This document shows, piece after piece, positions 34,653-42,383 of a stretch of DNA of 64,000 nucleotides. The DNA comes from Nocardia mangyaensis (GTDB taxonomy: Bacteria > Actinomycetota > Actinomycetes > Mycobacteriales > Mycobacteriaceae), in contig NZ_CP018082.1 in the NCBI RefSeq assembly GCF_001886715.1, forward strand, positions 3,658,001 through 3,722,000. Direction: 5' to 3'. The notes below the pieces were generated by a model. It searched no databases. It saw nothing but the letters and a program-made list of their open reading frames with translations, and had not been told where the DNA came from. The first letter of the stretch is position 1, and every line of letters begins with the position of its first letter. The position numbers were made by a program, and so were the translations under genes.

Positions 34653-35858
34653 GTGAGCGGCAGCGGGGCGGTCGTACTACCCGAGCAGGTGCGCACCGAA
34701 CTGCGCAAAGGCGTCCGCAGCGTCCTCGTCGACACCGCGGCTCTGCGCCTGGTCCGCGAACGCTTCGACGACAACCAGGCGGGCGCGCTGCGCCGCTACC
34801 TCGAAGCCTCCCAGTCGGCCAATACCCTGCGCGCCTACCGGACCGACTGGATCGCGTGGGCGGGGTGGTGTGCGACCGAGCAACGCCAGGCCCTGCCCGC
34901 CGACCCCCTCGATGTCGCGGTCTATCTCGCCGCGGCCGCCGACGCCCGTCGTGCCCATGGCGCTTGGGCGTTCAGTCCCGCGACCCTGGACCGCAAATCC
35001 GCCGCCATCGCCGCCGTGCACGCCGCCAACGGCCTGCCCTCGCCGACGCGCTCCGACGTCGTGCGCCTCACCCTGCGCGGCATCCGACGGACCCGGCGTA
35101 CGCCCCCGACCCGCAAACGACCGGTCCTGCTGCACACCCTCGACCAGCTGCTCGCTCACCTGCCCGAGCCCGGCTGGCCCACCGAACCCGCCCGCCGCCG
35201 AGACGCGCTGGCGCTGCTGGTCGGCTTCGCCGGAGCGCTGCGGCGCAGCGAACTCGCTGGTCTGCGCATCAGCGACGTACACGTACGCACCGATCACACC
35301 ACCGGCGAACCGCTGCTCGTCGTGCACCTGCCGACCACCAAAACCGACCAGACCGGTATCGCCGAACAACGCGTCGCCCTGCCGCGCGGCACTCACCCCC
35401 ACACCTGCCCGATCTGCGCGTTCGCCGACTGGGTGCGGCTGCTGGAAGTCCACGCCGCCACCGGCGACCGGGGCACCCGCGCCTGGACCGCCGACCATCC
35501 GCCGACCGACCCCAGCATCCACCGCTGTCACGGCTTCGCCGGCACCCCGCTCGGCGCCGACCCCGACCGCCCCCTGTTCCCCACCATCACCCGCCACGGC
35601 GGCATCGCCCCCACCGCACTGTCCGGCCGCGCCGTCGCCGAACTCGTCAAGCGCTACGCCGCCCGCGCCGGCCTCGACCCCACCCTCTTCTCCGGCCACT
35701 CCCTACGCGCGGGCTTCGCCACCCAAGCAGCCCTCGGCGGCGCCAGCGACCGCGAGATCATGCGCCAAGGCCGCTGGTCCAACCCCCGCACCGTGCACAA
35801 CTACATCCGCACCGCCAACCCCCTCGAAGACAACGCCGTCACCAAACTCGGCCTCTGA
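34653..35858 (+). CDS. Tyrosine site-specific recombinase / integrase
   Basis: 401 residues. An N-terminal SAM-like domain (SANTLRAYRTDWIAWAGWCA) is followed by the catalytic domain with Arg in ALRRSELAGLRISDV, Lys in LPTTKTDQTG, the HSLRAGFATQ box (His and second Arg), GRWSNPRTVHNYIR (final catalytic Tyr). An insert with HPHTCPICAF and IHRCHGF could bind zinc. GTG 34653 has GAGGAG 7 nt upstream. No tRNA, excisionase or phage gene adjoins, so it may be a solo recombinase or the remnant of an integrated element. It borders a region with several decayed genes. Confidence 0.93.
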   Translation: MSGSGAVVLPEQVRTELRKGVRSVLVDTAALRLVRERFDDNQAGALRRYLEASQSANTLRAYRTDWIAWAGWCATEQRQALPADPLDVAVYLAAAADARRAHGAWAFSPATLDRKSAAIAAVHAANGLPSPTRSDVVRLTLRGIRRTRRTPPTRKRPVLLHTLDQLLAHLPEPGWPTEPARRRDALALLVGFAGALRRSELAGLRISDVHVRTDHTTGEPLLVVHLPTTKTDQTGIAEQRVALPRGTHPHTCPICAFADWVRLLEVHAATGDRGTRAWTADHPPTDPSIHRCHGFAGTPLGADPDRPLFPTITRHGGIAPTALSGRAVAELVKRYAARAGLDPTLFSGHSLRAGFATQAALGGASDREIMRQGRWSNPRTVHNYIRTANPLEDNAVTKLGL

Positions 35859-36030
35859 TCCACCCACACCACCCGCCATCCGACCCGACGCGCCGAGGCC
35901 CGGTGCGTGCGAGATCGGCGGGCGCCGAGTCAGTGGGGAGGGGCCCTCGCATGGTCGTGATGGCTTCGGCCATCGCGGGCAGGCCCCGTTCGGTCCACAC
36001 GTGCATTCTCACCCGCTGATCGAAGCGGCC

Positions 36031-36582
36031 TCACTCCGCGAGGTAGCGCAGCATCACCGCAGTGCTGAAGTGCCTGGTCTCGACCAGTCGGAGCCCAATG
36101 CGCTGATCCAGTGCGGGGAACACCGGCGTCCCGCCACCGAGTATCACCGGCGAGACGAACAGCTGGTATTCGTCGATGAGCCCGTGCGGGATCAGTGCGG
36201 CGCCGAGGTTCGCGCCACCGACTTCCATGACGCCGTCGCCACCGGCTTTGAGCTTGCGGACTTCCTCGACCGCATTCTCGCTGACCAGAGTGCTGTTCCA
36301 GCCGACATCGGCGAGCGTTCGGGAGAAGACGACCTTGGGTTTGTTCGTCCAGAGGTCGCCGAACTCGCGCTCGATGGGCGGTGCGTCCTCGGGCACGTGC
36401 GGCCAGTAGTCGGCCATCAGCTCGTAGAGCCGACGACCGTGCAGCGAGATCTCGAGCTCGCGGTAGCGATCATTGTGGAACTGGTGCAGTTCGTCGTCCG
36501 GGTCCGTCCAGTCGATCTTGCCGTCCCGGTCGTTGATGTAGCCGTCCAGGGACACACCGAACCCATAGATCAGTTTCCTCAT
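36031..36582 (-). CDS. Dihydrofolate reductase-family protein (RibD C-terminal fold)
   Basis: 183 residues. MRKLIYGFGVSLDGYINDRD, then DDELHQFHND, HGRRLYELMADYWP, KPKVVFSRTL and MEVGGANLGAALIPHGLIDE are the standard motif order of stand-alone RibD_C/YyaP-type reductases, with the GGxxLG dinucleotide site intact. The substrate is unknown. ATG 36582 begins at the conserved residues; GTG 36603 is a weaker option. It is convergent with the recombinase, 172 bp apart, and lies 57 bp beyond the DsbA-like gene on the same strand. Confidence 0.9.
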   Translation of the reverse strand: MRKLIYGFGVSLDGYINDRDGKIDWTDPDDELHQFHNDRYRELEISLHGRRLYELMADYWPHVPEDAPPIEREFGDLWTNKPKVVFSRTLADVGWNSTLVSENAVEEVRKLKAGGDGVMEVGGANLGAALIPHGLIDEYQLFVSPVILGGGTPVFPALDQRIGLRLVETRHFSTAVMLRYLAE

Positions 36583-36639
36583 ACCTGAGTAGACCTGCTC
36601 CACACCCGAAACTCACCGGTACTCGCCGGACGAGTGCGA

Positions 36640-37314
36640 TCACTCCAGCGCGGAGTCCAAGGCGGCGGCGAGTTCTCGAGAACCGGTGACCGTGATCTTC
36701 TTGCCGTTGATGAAGAAGGTCGGTGTGCCCTGGACGCCGAGAGACAGGCCTTCGTCGAAGTCCGCTTGGACGCGGGTCGCGGTTCTCGGATGGTTGTACG
36801 CGCGGTCGAAAGCTGCCATGTCCAGGCCGATTTCGGTTGCCAGGCCTCGGAAGACCGCGTCCTGAGGGAACTGTTTCTCGCCCCATTCGGCTTGGGTTTC
36901 GAACAAGCGTTGGTACATCCGCTCGAATCCGCCCTGCTCGGCAGCGGCTTCGGCGGCGAGTGCGGCTCGGCCGGAGTTGCGGTGGGCGGGGATCGGAAAG
37001 TAGCGGACCACGAAGCTGACCCGGTCGCCGTATTCGGCGCGTAGGCGCTCCATGGCGGGGTAGATCGCTCCGCATGCCTCGCACTCGAAGTCCAGGAACT
37101 CGACCAATGTCACCCGGGCCCCAGCGGGGTCGGACAACCGGTGACTGTTCGGGCGCACCGCCACAGCCGGCTCGGCGGTGCTGTCCGCGTCGCGTGCTGG
37201 TGCGCGCTCGTCGGTGCGGGCGGCAGCCAGCACGACCGCGCCGACAGCGATGACCAGCACGGTGGCCACCGTGGTCAGGATTCGGACGCGGCGCGACACC
37301 GAGCGGACCGTCAC
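36640..37314 (-). CDS. Membrane-anchored DsbA-family thiol oxidoreductase
   Basis: 224 residues. One N-terminal TM/signal anchor (VRILTTVATVLVIAVGAVVL) leads to a thioredoxin-fold domain with active site FECEAC (C-x-x-C), helical insert (QGGFERMYQRLFETQ) and the cis-Pro loop VQGTPTFFINGKK. It should act outside the membrane, forming or reshuffling disulfides; close relatives are annotated DsbA/thioredoxin_4. Start GTG 37314. It is divergent from the CmtR-like regulator 121 bp away, so metal stress could co-regulate it, but only position suggests that. Confidence 0.9.
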   Translation of the reverse strand: MTVRSVSRRVRILTTVATVLVIAVGAVVLAAARTDERAPARDADSTAEPAVAVRPNSHRLSDPAGARVTLVEFLDFECEACGAIYPAMERLRAEYGDRVSFVVRYFPIPAHRNSGRAALAAEAAAEQGGFERMYQRLFETQAEWGEKQFPQDAVFRGLATEIGLDMAAFDRAYNHPRTATRVQADFDEGLSLGVQGTPTFFINGKKITVTGSRELAAALDSALE

Positions 37315-37418
37315 CGGAGCCGACTTCGGCCAAACGGGACATATCGGGAGTCTTTGATCATGGCGGCCATGCTATCTCGCGGAGCGGGGCAATCCAATAT
37401 TCCCTGAATACAGATTTA

Positions 37419-37428
37419 ACTGTACAGT
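37419..37428. promoter_or_regulatory. Palindrome, candidate operator of the CmtR-like repressor
   Basis: ACTGTACAGT is a perfect 10-bp palindrome 7 bp before the regulator's ATG, embedded in an AT-rich stretch with related half-sites (CTGAATACAG just upstream). Autoregulation by ArsR/SmtB proteins from such sites is usual; the assignment is inferred. Confidence 0.45.
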
Positions 37429-37435
37429 CACGAAG

Positions 37436-37765
37436 ATGGAGACCGTACTGCACACCGACGCGCTGGCCCGCTTCGGGCACGCCTTGTCCGACGCGACCCG
37501 GACCCGTGTCCTGCTCGAACTGCGCGCCGGGCCGGCGTACCCGGCCGAGCTTGCGGACAAGATCGGGGTCTCGCGCCAGATTCTGTCCAATCACCTGGCC
37601 TGCCTGCGGGGGTGCGGGCTGGTTGTCGCGGTGCCGGAAGGTCGACGGTCACGCTATGAGCTGGCCGATGCTCGGATCGGTGCCGCGCTGGATGATCTGC
37701 TCGGGCTGGTGCTCTCGGTCGATCCGGCCTACTGCCGCAACGCCGACACCGAGGGGTGCTGCTGA
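37436..37765 (+). CDS. ArsR/SmtB-family metal-sensing repressor, CmtR-like
   Basis: 109 residues. The winged helix includes ALSDATRTRVLLELRAGPAY and SRQILSNHLACLRGCGLVV. Cys56 and Cys60 in helix 4 (ACLRGC) match the Cys57/Cys61 pair of Mycobacterium tuberculosis CmtR, and Cys100 in the tail (DPAYC) corresponds to its third ligand Cys102; two extra Cys end the protein (EGCC). This predicts Cd(II)/Pb(II) sensing. The stop overlaps the ATG of the transporter gene (TGATG), so both are co-translated. Confidence 0.93.
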   Translation: METVLHTDALARFGHALSDATRTRVLLELRAGPAYPAELADKIGVSRQILSNHLACLRGCGLVVAVPEGRRSRYELADARIGAALDDLLGLVLSVDPAYCRNADTEGCC

Positions 37766-38472
37766 TGGCATCCCTCGGGTTGCCTGCCACAATTCCGACC
37801 GTGCCGGATCCGGCACGTAAAGCGTTGCTGGTGCGTCGGATTCAGTGGTTCGTCGGCGCGACCATCACCTACAACGTGATCGAGGCGGTCATCGCGCTCA
37901 CCGAGGGCACTCGGGTGTCCTCGACCGCGCTCATCGGGTTCGGATTGGACTCGGTCATCGAGGTGTCCTCCGCTGCCGCGGTCGCCTGGCAGTTCGCCGG
38001 GCGTGATCCGGAGAAGCGGGAGAAGTTCGCGCTGCGGGTCATCGCGTTCTCCTTCTTCGCCCTCGCCGCCTACGTCACCGTCACTTCCGTGCGGGCGCTC
38101 CTCGGGGTCGGCGAAGCCGAACATTCCACGATCGGCATCGCCTTGGCCGCGATCAGCCTGGCCATCATGCCGGTGCTCGCCGCCGCTCAGCGCAGGGCAG
38201 GTCGCGAGCTCGGGTCCGCCTCAGCGGTGGCCGATTCCCAACAGACACTGCTGTGCACGTATCTCTCGGCGGTTCTGCTGGTGGGCCTGCTGCTCAACAG
38301 TGTGTTCGGCTGGTCCTGGGCCGATCCGGTCGCCGCGCTGGTGATCGCGGTGATCGCGGTCAAGGAGGGCCGCAACGCGTGGAAGGGCGAAACATGCTGC
38401 TCGACAACCCCCTTCGGCCGGAGCGGCGATGATTGCGGGGACAACTGCTGCGCCACCGGGAAGGACCAGTAG
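37765..38472 (+). CDS. Cation diffusion facilitator-like heavy-metal transporter
   Basis: 235 residues, with about six TM helices. TM2 holds the A/G-rich FGLDSVIEVSSAAAVAWQF with an Asp at the CDF site (LIGFGLDSVIE); TM5 holds SVFGWSWADPVAALVIAV with the second Asp. This is the short CDF subtype lacking the cytoplasmic metallochaperone-like domain; instead the C-terminus has CCSTTPFG, then DDCGDNCCATGK, a Cys-rich tail that could bind thiophilic metals. Coupled to the CmtR-like repressor by a 1-nt overlap, so induced by the same metal. Efflux of Cd/Pb/Zn is the likely job. Confidence 0.92.
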   Translation: MASLGLPATIPTVPDPARKALLVRRIQWFVGATITYNVIEAVIALTEGTRVSSTALIGFGLDSVIEVSSAAAVAWQFAGRDPEKREKFALRVIAFSFFALAAYVTVTSVRALLGVGEAEHSTIGIALAAISLAIMPVLAAAQRRAGRELGSASAVADSQQTLLCTYLSAVLLVGLLLNSVFGWSWADPVAALVIAVIAVKEGRNAWKGETCCSTTPFGRSGDDCGDNCCATGKDQ

Positions 38473-38477
38473 GTTCA

Positions 38478-38986
38478 CTACCGCTGTGCGGCGAATCGGT
38501 GGAACGCCTCGATGCTGTCGGGCACGAACAGCCACTGTCCGAGCACGGACCGCAGCGCTGTCTCCGGAATCCAGTCGCACCAAGCGATCTCAGCTGGATC
38601 CGGGTGTACATCCACGTCTATCACCACGTCGTGGATGGCCAGCCAGTACGGCGCGATCTCCCCCTCGCACAAGAACTTCTCGACGAACCGCGGCCTGGTC
38701 CGCACCCCGAGTTCCTCGGCCAACTCCCGCGCGGCAGCCTGCTCATAGGACTCACCGACGGACACCGCGCCCCCGATCAACCAGTTGTAGTGCGCGGGGA
38801 ACGCAGGGAGTCAGCCGGTCGCCGATGGACGAGGATCCGACTCGCGGCATCCCGGCACACAACCGTCGCCACTCGATGCAGCCACCGCGCCCGGATCGCC
38901 TCGCCCCGCCCGACCACACCCAGCACCCGGTCGTGCTCGTCGACCCGCTCCACTCGTTCGCTCATCCGCTCCACGATGCCTGCCAC
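38478..38986 (-). pseudogene. NUDIX hydrolase, frameshifted
   Basis: Two overlapping frames make one protein. The 5' part (38986 or ATG 38965 down to 38777) reads ERVDEHDRVLGVVGRGEAIR, then ILVHRRPADSLR; after about 38798-38808 the sense moves to another frame with FPAHYNWLIGGAVSVGES. The complete NUDIX box GAVSVGESYEQAAARELAEE, then LG, is in the second frame, followed by VFVPDSIEAFHRF-like C-terminal residues. A single indel near the join explains it. It could be true decay or a sequencing error. Intact relatives hydrolyse nucleoside-diphosphate-linked compounds. Confidence 0.75.
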
Positions 38987-39101
38987 GACCAGGATCTACC
39001 AGCGGCGGTGGCGTGTAAGACAAGGTCCCAACCCGACCCAGCACAACCCGGGATCGCGAACTACGGTGGAACAGCGGCGATGGTGATGGGACGGGTGGGT
39101 A

Positions 39102-39401
39102 ATGCGGTTCGGGTTCGATTTGGCCGAGGACGCGGCCACTGTGGACGCGCTGAGCAGCGGACGGCTCGAACTCGGCCTCGGCGCCGGGGCCGACGCGCGG
39201 AGACACCGGTCACGGCTACCTCGGCACCGGCACAGAAGTCTCCGCGGCGACCTCGTCCTGCCCGACGCCACCGACTTCCTCTGCAATGTGCAACCGGCCG
39301 GACCCACACCGGCGGCCATCCGCACCAGCATGCGACTGTTCGCCGACACCGCCATCGCCCAGTGGGACGATCCTGCACCGGGATTGTCCGCGGTTCACTA
39401 G
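39102..39401 (+). pseudogene. Remnant of an LLM-class oxidoreductase
   Basis: LAEDAATVDALSSGRLELGL, then GAGAD matches the mid-N-terminal motif of luciferase-like monooxygenases. Immediately afterwards the other frame reads GYLGTGTEVSAA, and then the first frame reads LVLPDATDFLCNVQPAGPT and AAIRTSMRLFAD, which look like the family's C-terminus. About 200 residues between are missing and the frame changes, and both ends lack normal start context. It is a deleted and frameshifted gene of about 300-370 codons originally. Confidence 0.6.
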
Positions 39402-39880
39402 GTGATCCGGTCGAGCCGGAAGATCCGGAACTCACGGCCACCCGAACGCTGGAACTCCATCTCGTAGCCCGGCCAGAACTCGACCACCTGGTCCCACACG
39501 CTCTTGCGATCAACCCCCGTGATCTCGGTGACCCGCACCGGGAAAGCGGAGCTGCCGTCGAAGCGCGCCGACGCCGTACGCGCGGCACGCAGATTCGCCG
39601 ACCACGCCGGATGTTCAGGCTTGCCCCAGTTCGAACCGACGAGATAGAACCCGTCCCCGTCGGGCACGCACAGCAGCGAGGTCGTCCGCGGCTGCCCCGA
39701 CTTCCGGCCGACGACAGTCACCTCGATCGACGGCAAGCCGGCCAGATCGAGCACACCCCACCGGCCACCACTGAGCCTGCGCAACAGCCGCTCGGCCGGA
39801 AGTACGACAACGCCCCCACGCATCACCCAGGGTTGTTCCGCGAACACGCGCGCGACGCGCGGCAAGGGATTCCACACCAT
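39398..39880 (-). CDS. Nitroreductase/quinone reductase-family deazaflavin (F420)-dependent protein, Ddn-like
   Basis: 160 residues. The sequence GVLDLAGLPSIEVTVVGRKS, GQPRTTSLLCVPDGDGFYLV, GSNWGKPEHPAWSANLRA is the F420H2-binding split-barrel signature of the DUF385/Ddn family. PAWSANLRA and GSxxG are diagnostic. Such proteins reduce quinones or nitro compounds and protect against redox stress in mycobacteria. ATG 39880 is preferred, with AGGA 7 nt upstream; a longer open frame to 40234 has no protein-like content. A single gene. Confidence 0.88.
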   Translation of the reverse strand: MVWNPLPRVARVFAEQPWVMRGGVVVLPAERLLRRLSGGRWGVLDLAGLPSIEVTVVGRKSGQPRTTSLLCVPDGDGFYLVGSNWGKPEHPAWSANLRAARTASARFDGSSAFPVRVTEITGVDRKSVWDQVVEFWPGYEMEFQRSGGREFRIFRLDRIT

Positions 39881-40275
39881 CCACGAATCCTGGCTCGAGC
39901 GAACCCGATCCACCCACTCACGACGGCCCGCTGAGAGACAACTCACTCGGGTGGCCGGAGCGCCGCCGCGACATGCTGGATGTTCCACCCTGCCGGAGCG
40001 CACCGCATGCGCCATCGACTTGAACACCGGAACGGGACCTACTTTCCCAAGCCACCCCTCCCCTTCCTTGCTTGGGGTTGTAAAGGTGCGGACATGCTTC
40101 AAGTGTGAGTAAGGTGAGCAGGAGATATGCATTAGTAAATGCGCATATCTACGTATGGAGATAATATCTTGTTCTGGTGGCCGACGTTCGGCGCACCGGG
40201 AGAATTCCCCCGCCGACCGGGCCTGATGTCGCACACTGAGCGCACTCCCCCTTCTTCCCTAGCTCCAGGAGCGCC
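39881..40275. other. 395-bp gene-free stretch with AT-rich dyads before the GH1 gene
   Basis: No coding sequence is supported. The part at 40085-40175 is AT-rich: AGATATGC (40123-40130) and GCATATCT (40143-40150) form perfect 8-bp arms around 12 bp, and AGATAATATCT (40159-40169) is a near-palindrome. These probably form the promoter/operator of the secreted glycosidase. Confidence 0.5.
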
Positions 40276-41598
40276 ATGCCCTCCCCCAGCGGACGCCGAC
40301 TCCTCGCCGCCCTCGCTCTCACCGCCGCGGCATTGCTCACGGCCAGCACCTCCCCCGCTGTCGCCCGGCCAACGCCACCAGACCGGATCTCACCGGTTGG
40401 TCCCGAATTCCTCTGGGGCGTGGCCGCTTCCGGATTCCAAGCCGAAGGTGACGCGCCCGACAGCAATTGGCGCCGCTATGCCGAATCCGGCGCCACCGAA
40501 GACCCGTACCTCGACTCGGTCGACTTCCGGAACCGCTACCGCTCAGACATCGCACTGGCTGCGGATCTCGGTGTGCGCGTGTACCGCATCGGCATCGAGT
40601 GGGCACGGGTACAACCGCAACCCGGAGTCTGGAACGAAGCCGGGCTGGCCTTCTACGACGGTGTGGTCGACGCGATCGTCGCGGCGGGGATGCGGCCGAT
40701 GCTGACGCTTGATCACTGGGTGTTCCCGGGCTGGGCCGTCGACCGCGGCGGCTGGCGCGACACCGAGATGGTGGTGAACTGGCTGGCGAACGCCCGCCGG
40801 GTGGTCGACCGCTATGCCGCGACGGATCCACTGTGGGTGACGTTCAACGAGCCGACGGTCTATCTGGTCAACGAACTGCGCCACGGCGGCATCAGCGCCA
40901 CCGACGTCCTCACCATGGGCGAGCGGATCACCCAGGCGCACAACAGCATCTACGACTACATTCACCAGGTGCGCCCGGGCTCGCAGGTCACCAGCAATGT
41001 CGCCTACATCCCCGCCGTCGACGACGCCGTCAGCGGTCCGATAGTCGACCGGATCGCGGATCGCCTCGACTACATCGGCATCGACTACTACTACGGCTAC
41101 TCCCCCACCGACCTGCAGGTGCCCGACCTCGAGCGACTCTGGACGATGCCGCTTCAGGCCGAGGGCATCTACTACGCGCTCGACCATTACGCGCAGCGCT
41201 TTCCCGGCCGCCCGCTCTACATTGTCGAGAACGGCATCCCCACCGAGAACGGTCTGCCGCGCCCGGATGGCTACACTCGCGCCGATTCACTGCGCGACAC
41301 CGTCTACTGGCTGCAACGCGCCGTGGCCGACGGCATCCCGGTGATGGGCTACAACTACTGGAGCCTCACCGACAATTACGAATGGGGTTCCTACACACCG
41401 CGTTTCGGTCTCTACACCGTGGATGTGCTGACCGACCCGGCCCTCATCCGTCGGCCGACCGATGCGGTGGCGGCCTACCGCGAGATCGCCACGACCGGTG
41501 GTGTCGCCGCCGGCTATCGGCCGACGCGTCCGCCCGCGGCGTGTTCTCTGGTCCACCTGCCGACGAGTTGCACCGACCCGGTGTCGGTCCCTCGGTAG
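40276..41598 (+). CDS. Secreted glycoside hydrolase family 1 protein (beta-glycosidase)
   Basis: 440 residues with a clear signal peptide (RRLLAALALTAAALLTAS, cleavage near AVARP). The GH1 barrel follows: FLWGVAASGFQAEG, RIGIEWARVQPQPGVWN, the acid/base motif VTFNEPT, GIDYYYGYS, the nucleophile motif LYIVENGIPT and MGYNYWSLTDNYEWG with sugar-contact Trp. Both catalytic Glu are present. A C-terminal extension has two Cys (AACSLVHLPTSC) that could form a disulfide outside. Most bacterial GH1 enzymes are cytosolic, so export is notable. AGGAG lies 7 nt before the ATG. Its substrate is not readable. Confidence 0.95.
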   Translation: MPSPSGRRLLAALALTAAALLTASTSPAVARPTPPDRISPVGPEFLWGVAASGFQAEGDAPDSNWRRYAESGATEDPYLDSVDFRNRYRSDIALAADLGVRVYRIGIEWARVQPQPGVWNEAGLAFYDGVVDAIVAAGMRPMLTLDHWVFPGWAVDRGGWRDTEMVVNWLANARRVVDRYAATDPLWVTFNEPTVYLVNELRHGGISATDVLTMGERITQAHNSIYDYIHQVRPGSQVTSNVAYIPAVDDAVSGPIVDRIADRLDYIGIDYYYGYSPTDLQVPDLERLWTMPLQAEGIYYALDHYAQRFPGRPLYIVENGIPTENGLPRPDGYTRADSLRDTVYWLQRAVADGIPVMGYNYWSLTDNYEWGSYTPRFGLYTVDVLTDPALIRRPTDAVAAYREIATTGGVAAGYRPTRPPAACSLVHLPTSCTDPVSVPR

Positions 41599-41636
41599 CG
41601 GATTCGGACACTGTCGGGTGCTCTACACTCGGGCGG

Positions 41637-42362
41637 GTGTCGAGCGCAACGTCACGCCCCTCCAGCGCCGTGAGCGGCAGACAAGCCCGATGGCAACCGC
41701 ACAACGACAGCCGCCGGGAGCGGATCGTGCTGTCGGCGATCGAGTTGCTCGAGCAGTCGCCGGCCGGTGTCGAGGTGCCGATCGTGCAGATCGCCGAACA
41801 CGCCGGGCTCGCGAAATCGGTGGTCTACCGGCAGTTCGCCGGCCGCGACGAGTTGGATCGCCGGATCAGGAGTGAGATCGCCGACCGGTTCGTCGCCGAC
41901 ATCGAGGACGCGCTCGACATCGGCGAGGGATCGATCCACGAGATCCTCGTGCGCACCGTGGGCGGTGTGGTGACCTGGATCCAGGAACATCCGCGGTTAC
42001 ACGATTTCCTGCGAACCGGACCGTCGGAGGCCGGTTCCGACATCGACGCGATGAGCGAGCTGATCGGCACCATCGCGGCCTCGACCAGGACGCTGGTCAC
42101 CGGTCTGGCAGGGGTGGTCGGTGTCGCCGACGACGGCTCGGCCGACGCGATGACTTTCGCCATCGTCTCGATGACCGAGGCCACCGTGACCCGCTGGGCC
42201 AATGATCCGAATCCGGTGCTGACCAGAAGTCAGTTGATCGAGGAGGTCGCCTCCTACGCATGGCACGTGGTCGACGGTGTCGCCCGCCGCCACGGCCTCA
42301 CCCTCGATCCCGAGCAGCAGCTCACCTCGGTCATCACCCAGCTGGCCACCGGTGGCGGCTGA
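41637..42362 (+). CDS. TetR-family transcriptional regulator
   Basis: 241 residues. The N-terminal HTH is RRERIVLSAIELLEQSPAGV, then IVQIAEHAGLAKSVVYRQFA, with GRDELDRRIRSEIADRF following; the ligand domain has VRTVGGVVTWIQEHPRLHDF. GTG 41637 is taken as start; a GTG at about 41670 is possible. It lies 38 bp after the GH1 gene on the same strand and is convergent with the AurF-like gene, sharing a terminator hairpin. In mycobacteria and nocardia a TetR gene often adjoins AurF-like genes and may control them. Confidence 0.9.
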   Translation: MSSATSRPSSAVSGRQARWQPHNDSRRERIVLSAIELLEQSPAGVEVPIVQIAEHAGLAKSVVYRQFAGRDELDRRIRSEIADRFVADIEDALDIGEGSIHEILVRTVGGVVTWIQEHPRLHDFLRTGPSEAGSDIDAMSELIGTIAASTRTLVTGLAGVVGVADDGSADAMTFAIVSMTEATVTRWANDPNPVLTRSQLIEEVASYAWHVVDGVARRHGLTLDPEQQLTSVITQLATGGG

Positions 42363-42376
42363 ACCACCGCCACCGG
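42349..42376. terminator. Bidirectional hairpin between convergent TetR and AurF-like genes
   Basis: CCGGTGGCGG (42349-42358) and CCGCCACCGG (42367-42376) are perfect 10-bp arms with an 8-nt loop spanning the tetR stop codon. No U-tract, as usual in actinobacteria. Both convergent transcripts would end here. Confidence 0.6.
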
Positions 42377-42383
42377 GGCCCGC

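Noticed and set aside
34580..36030. tRNA or att duplication around the recombinase
   Set aside because: I looked for a CCA-less tRNA 3' end and repeated blocks and found none by eye; a program is needed to be sure.
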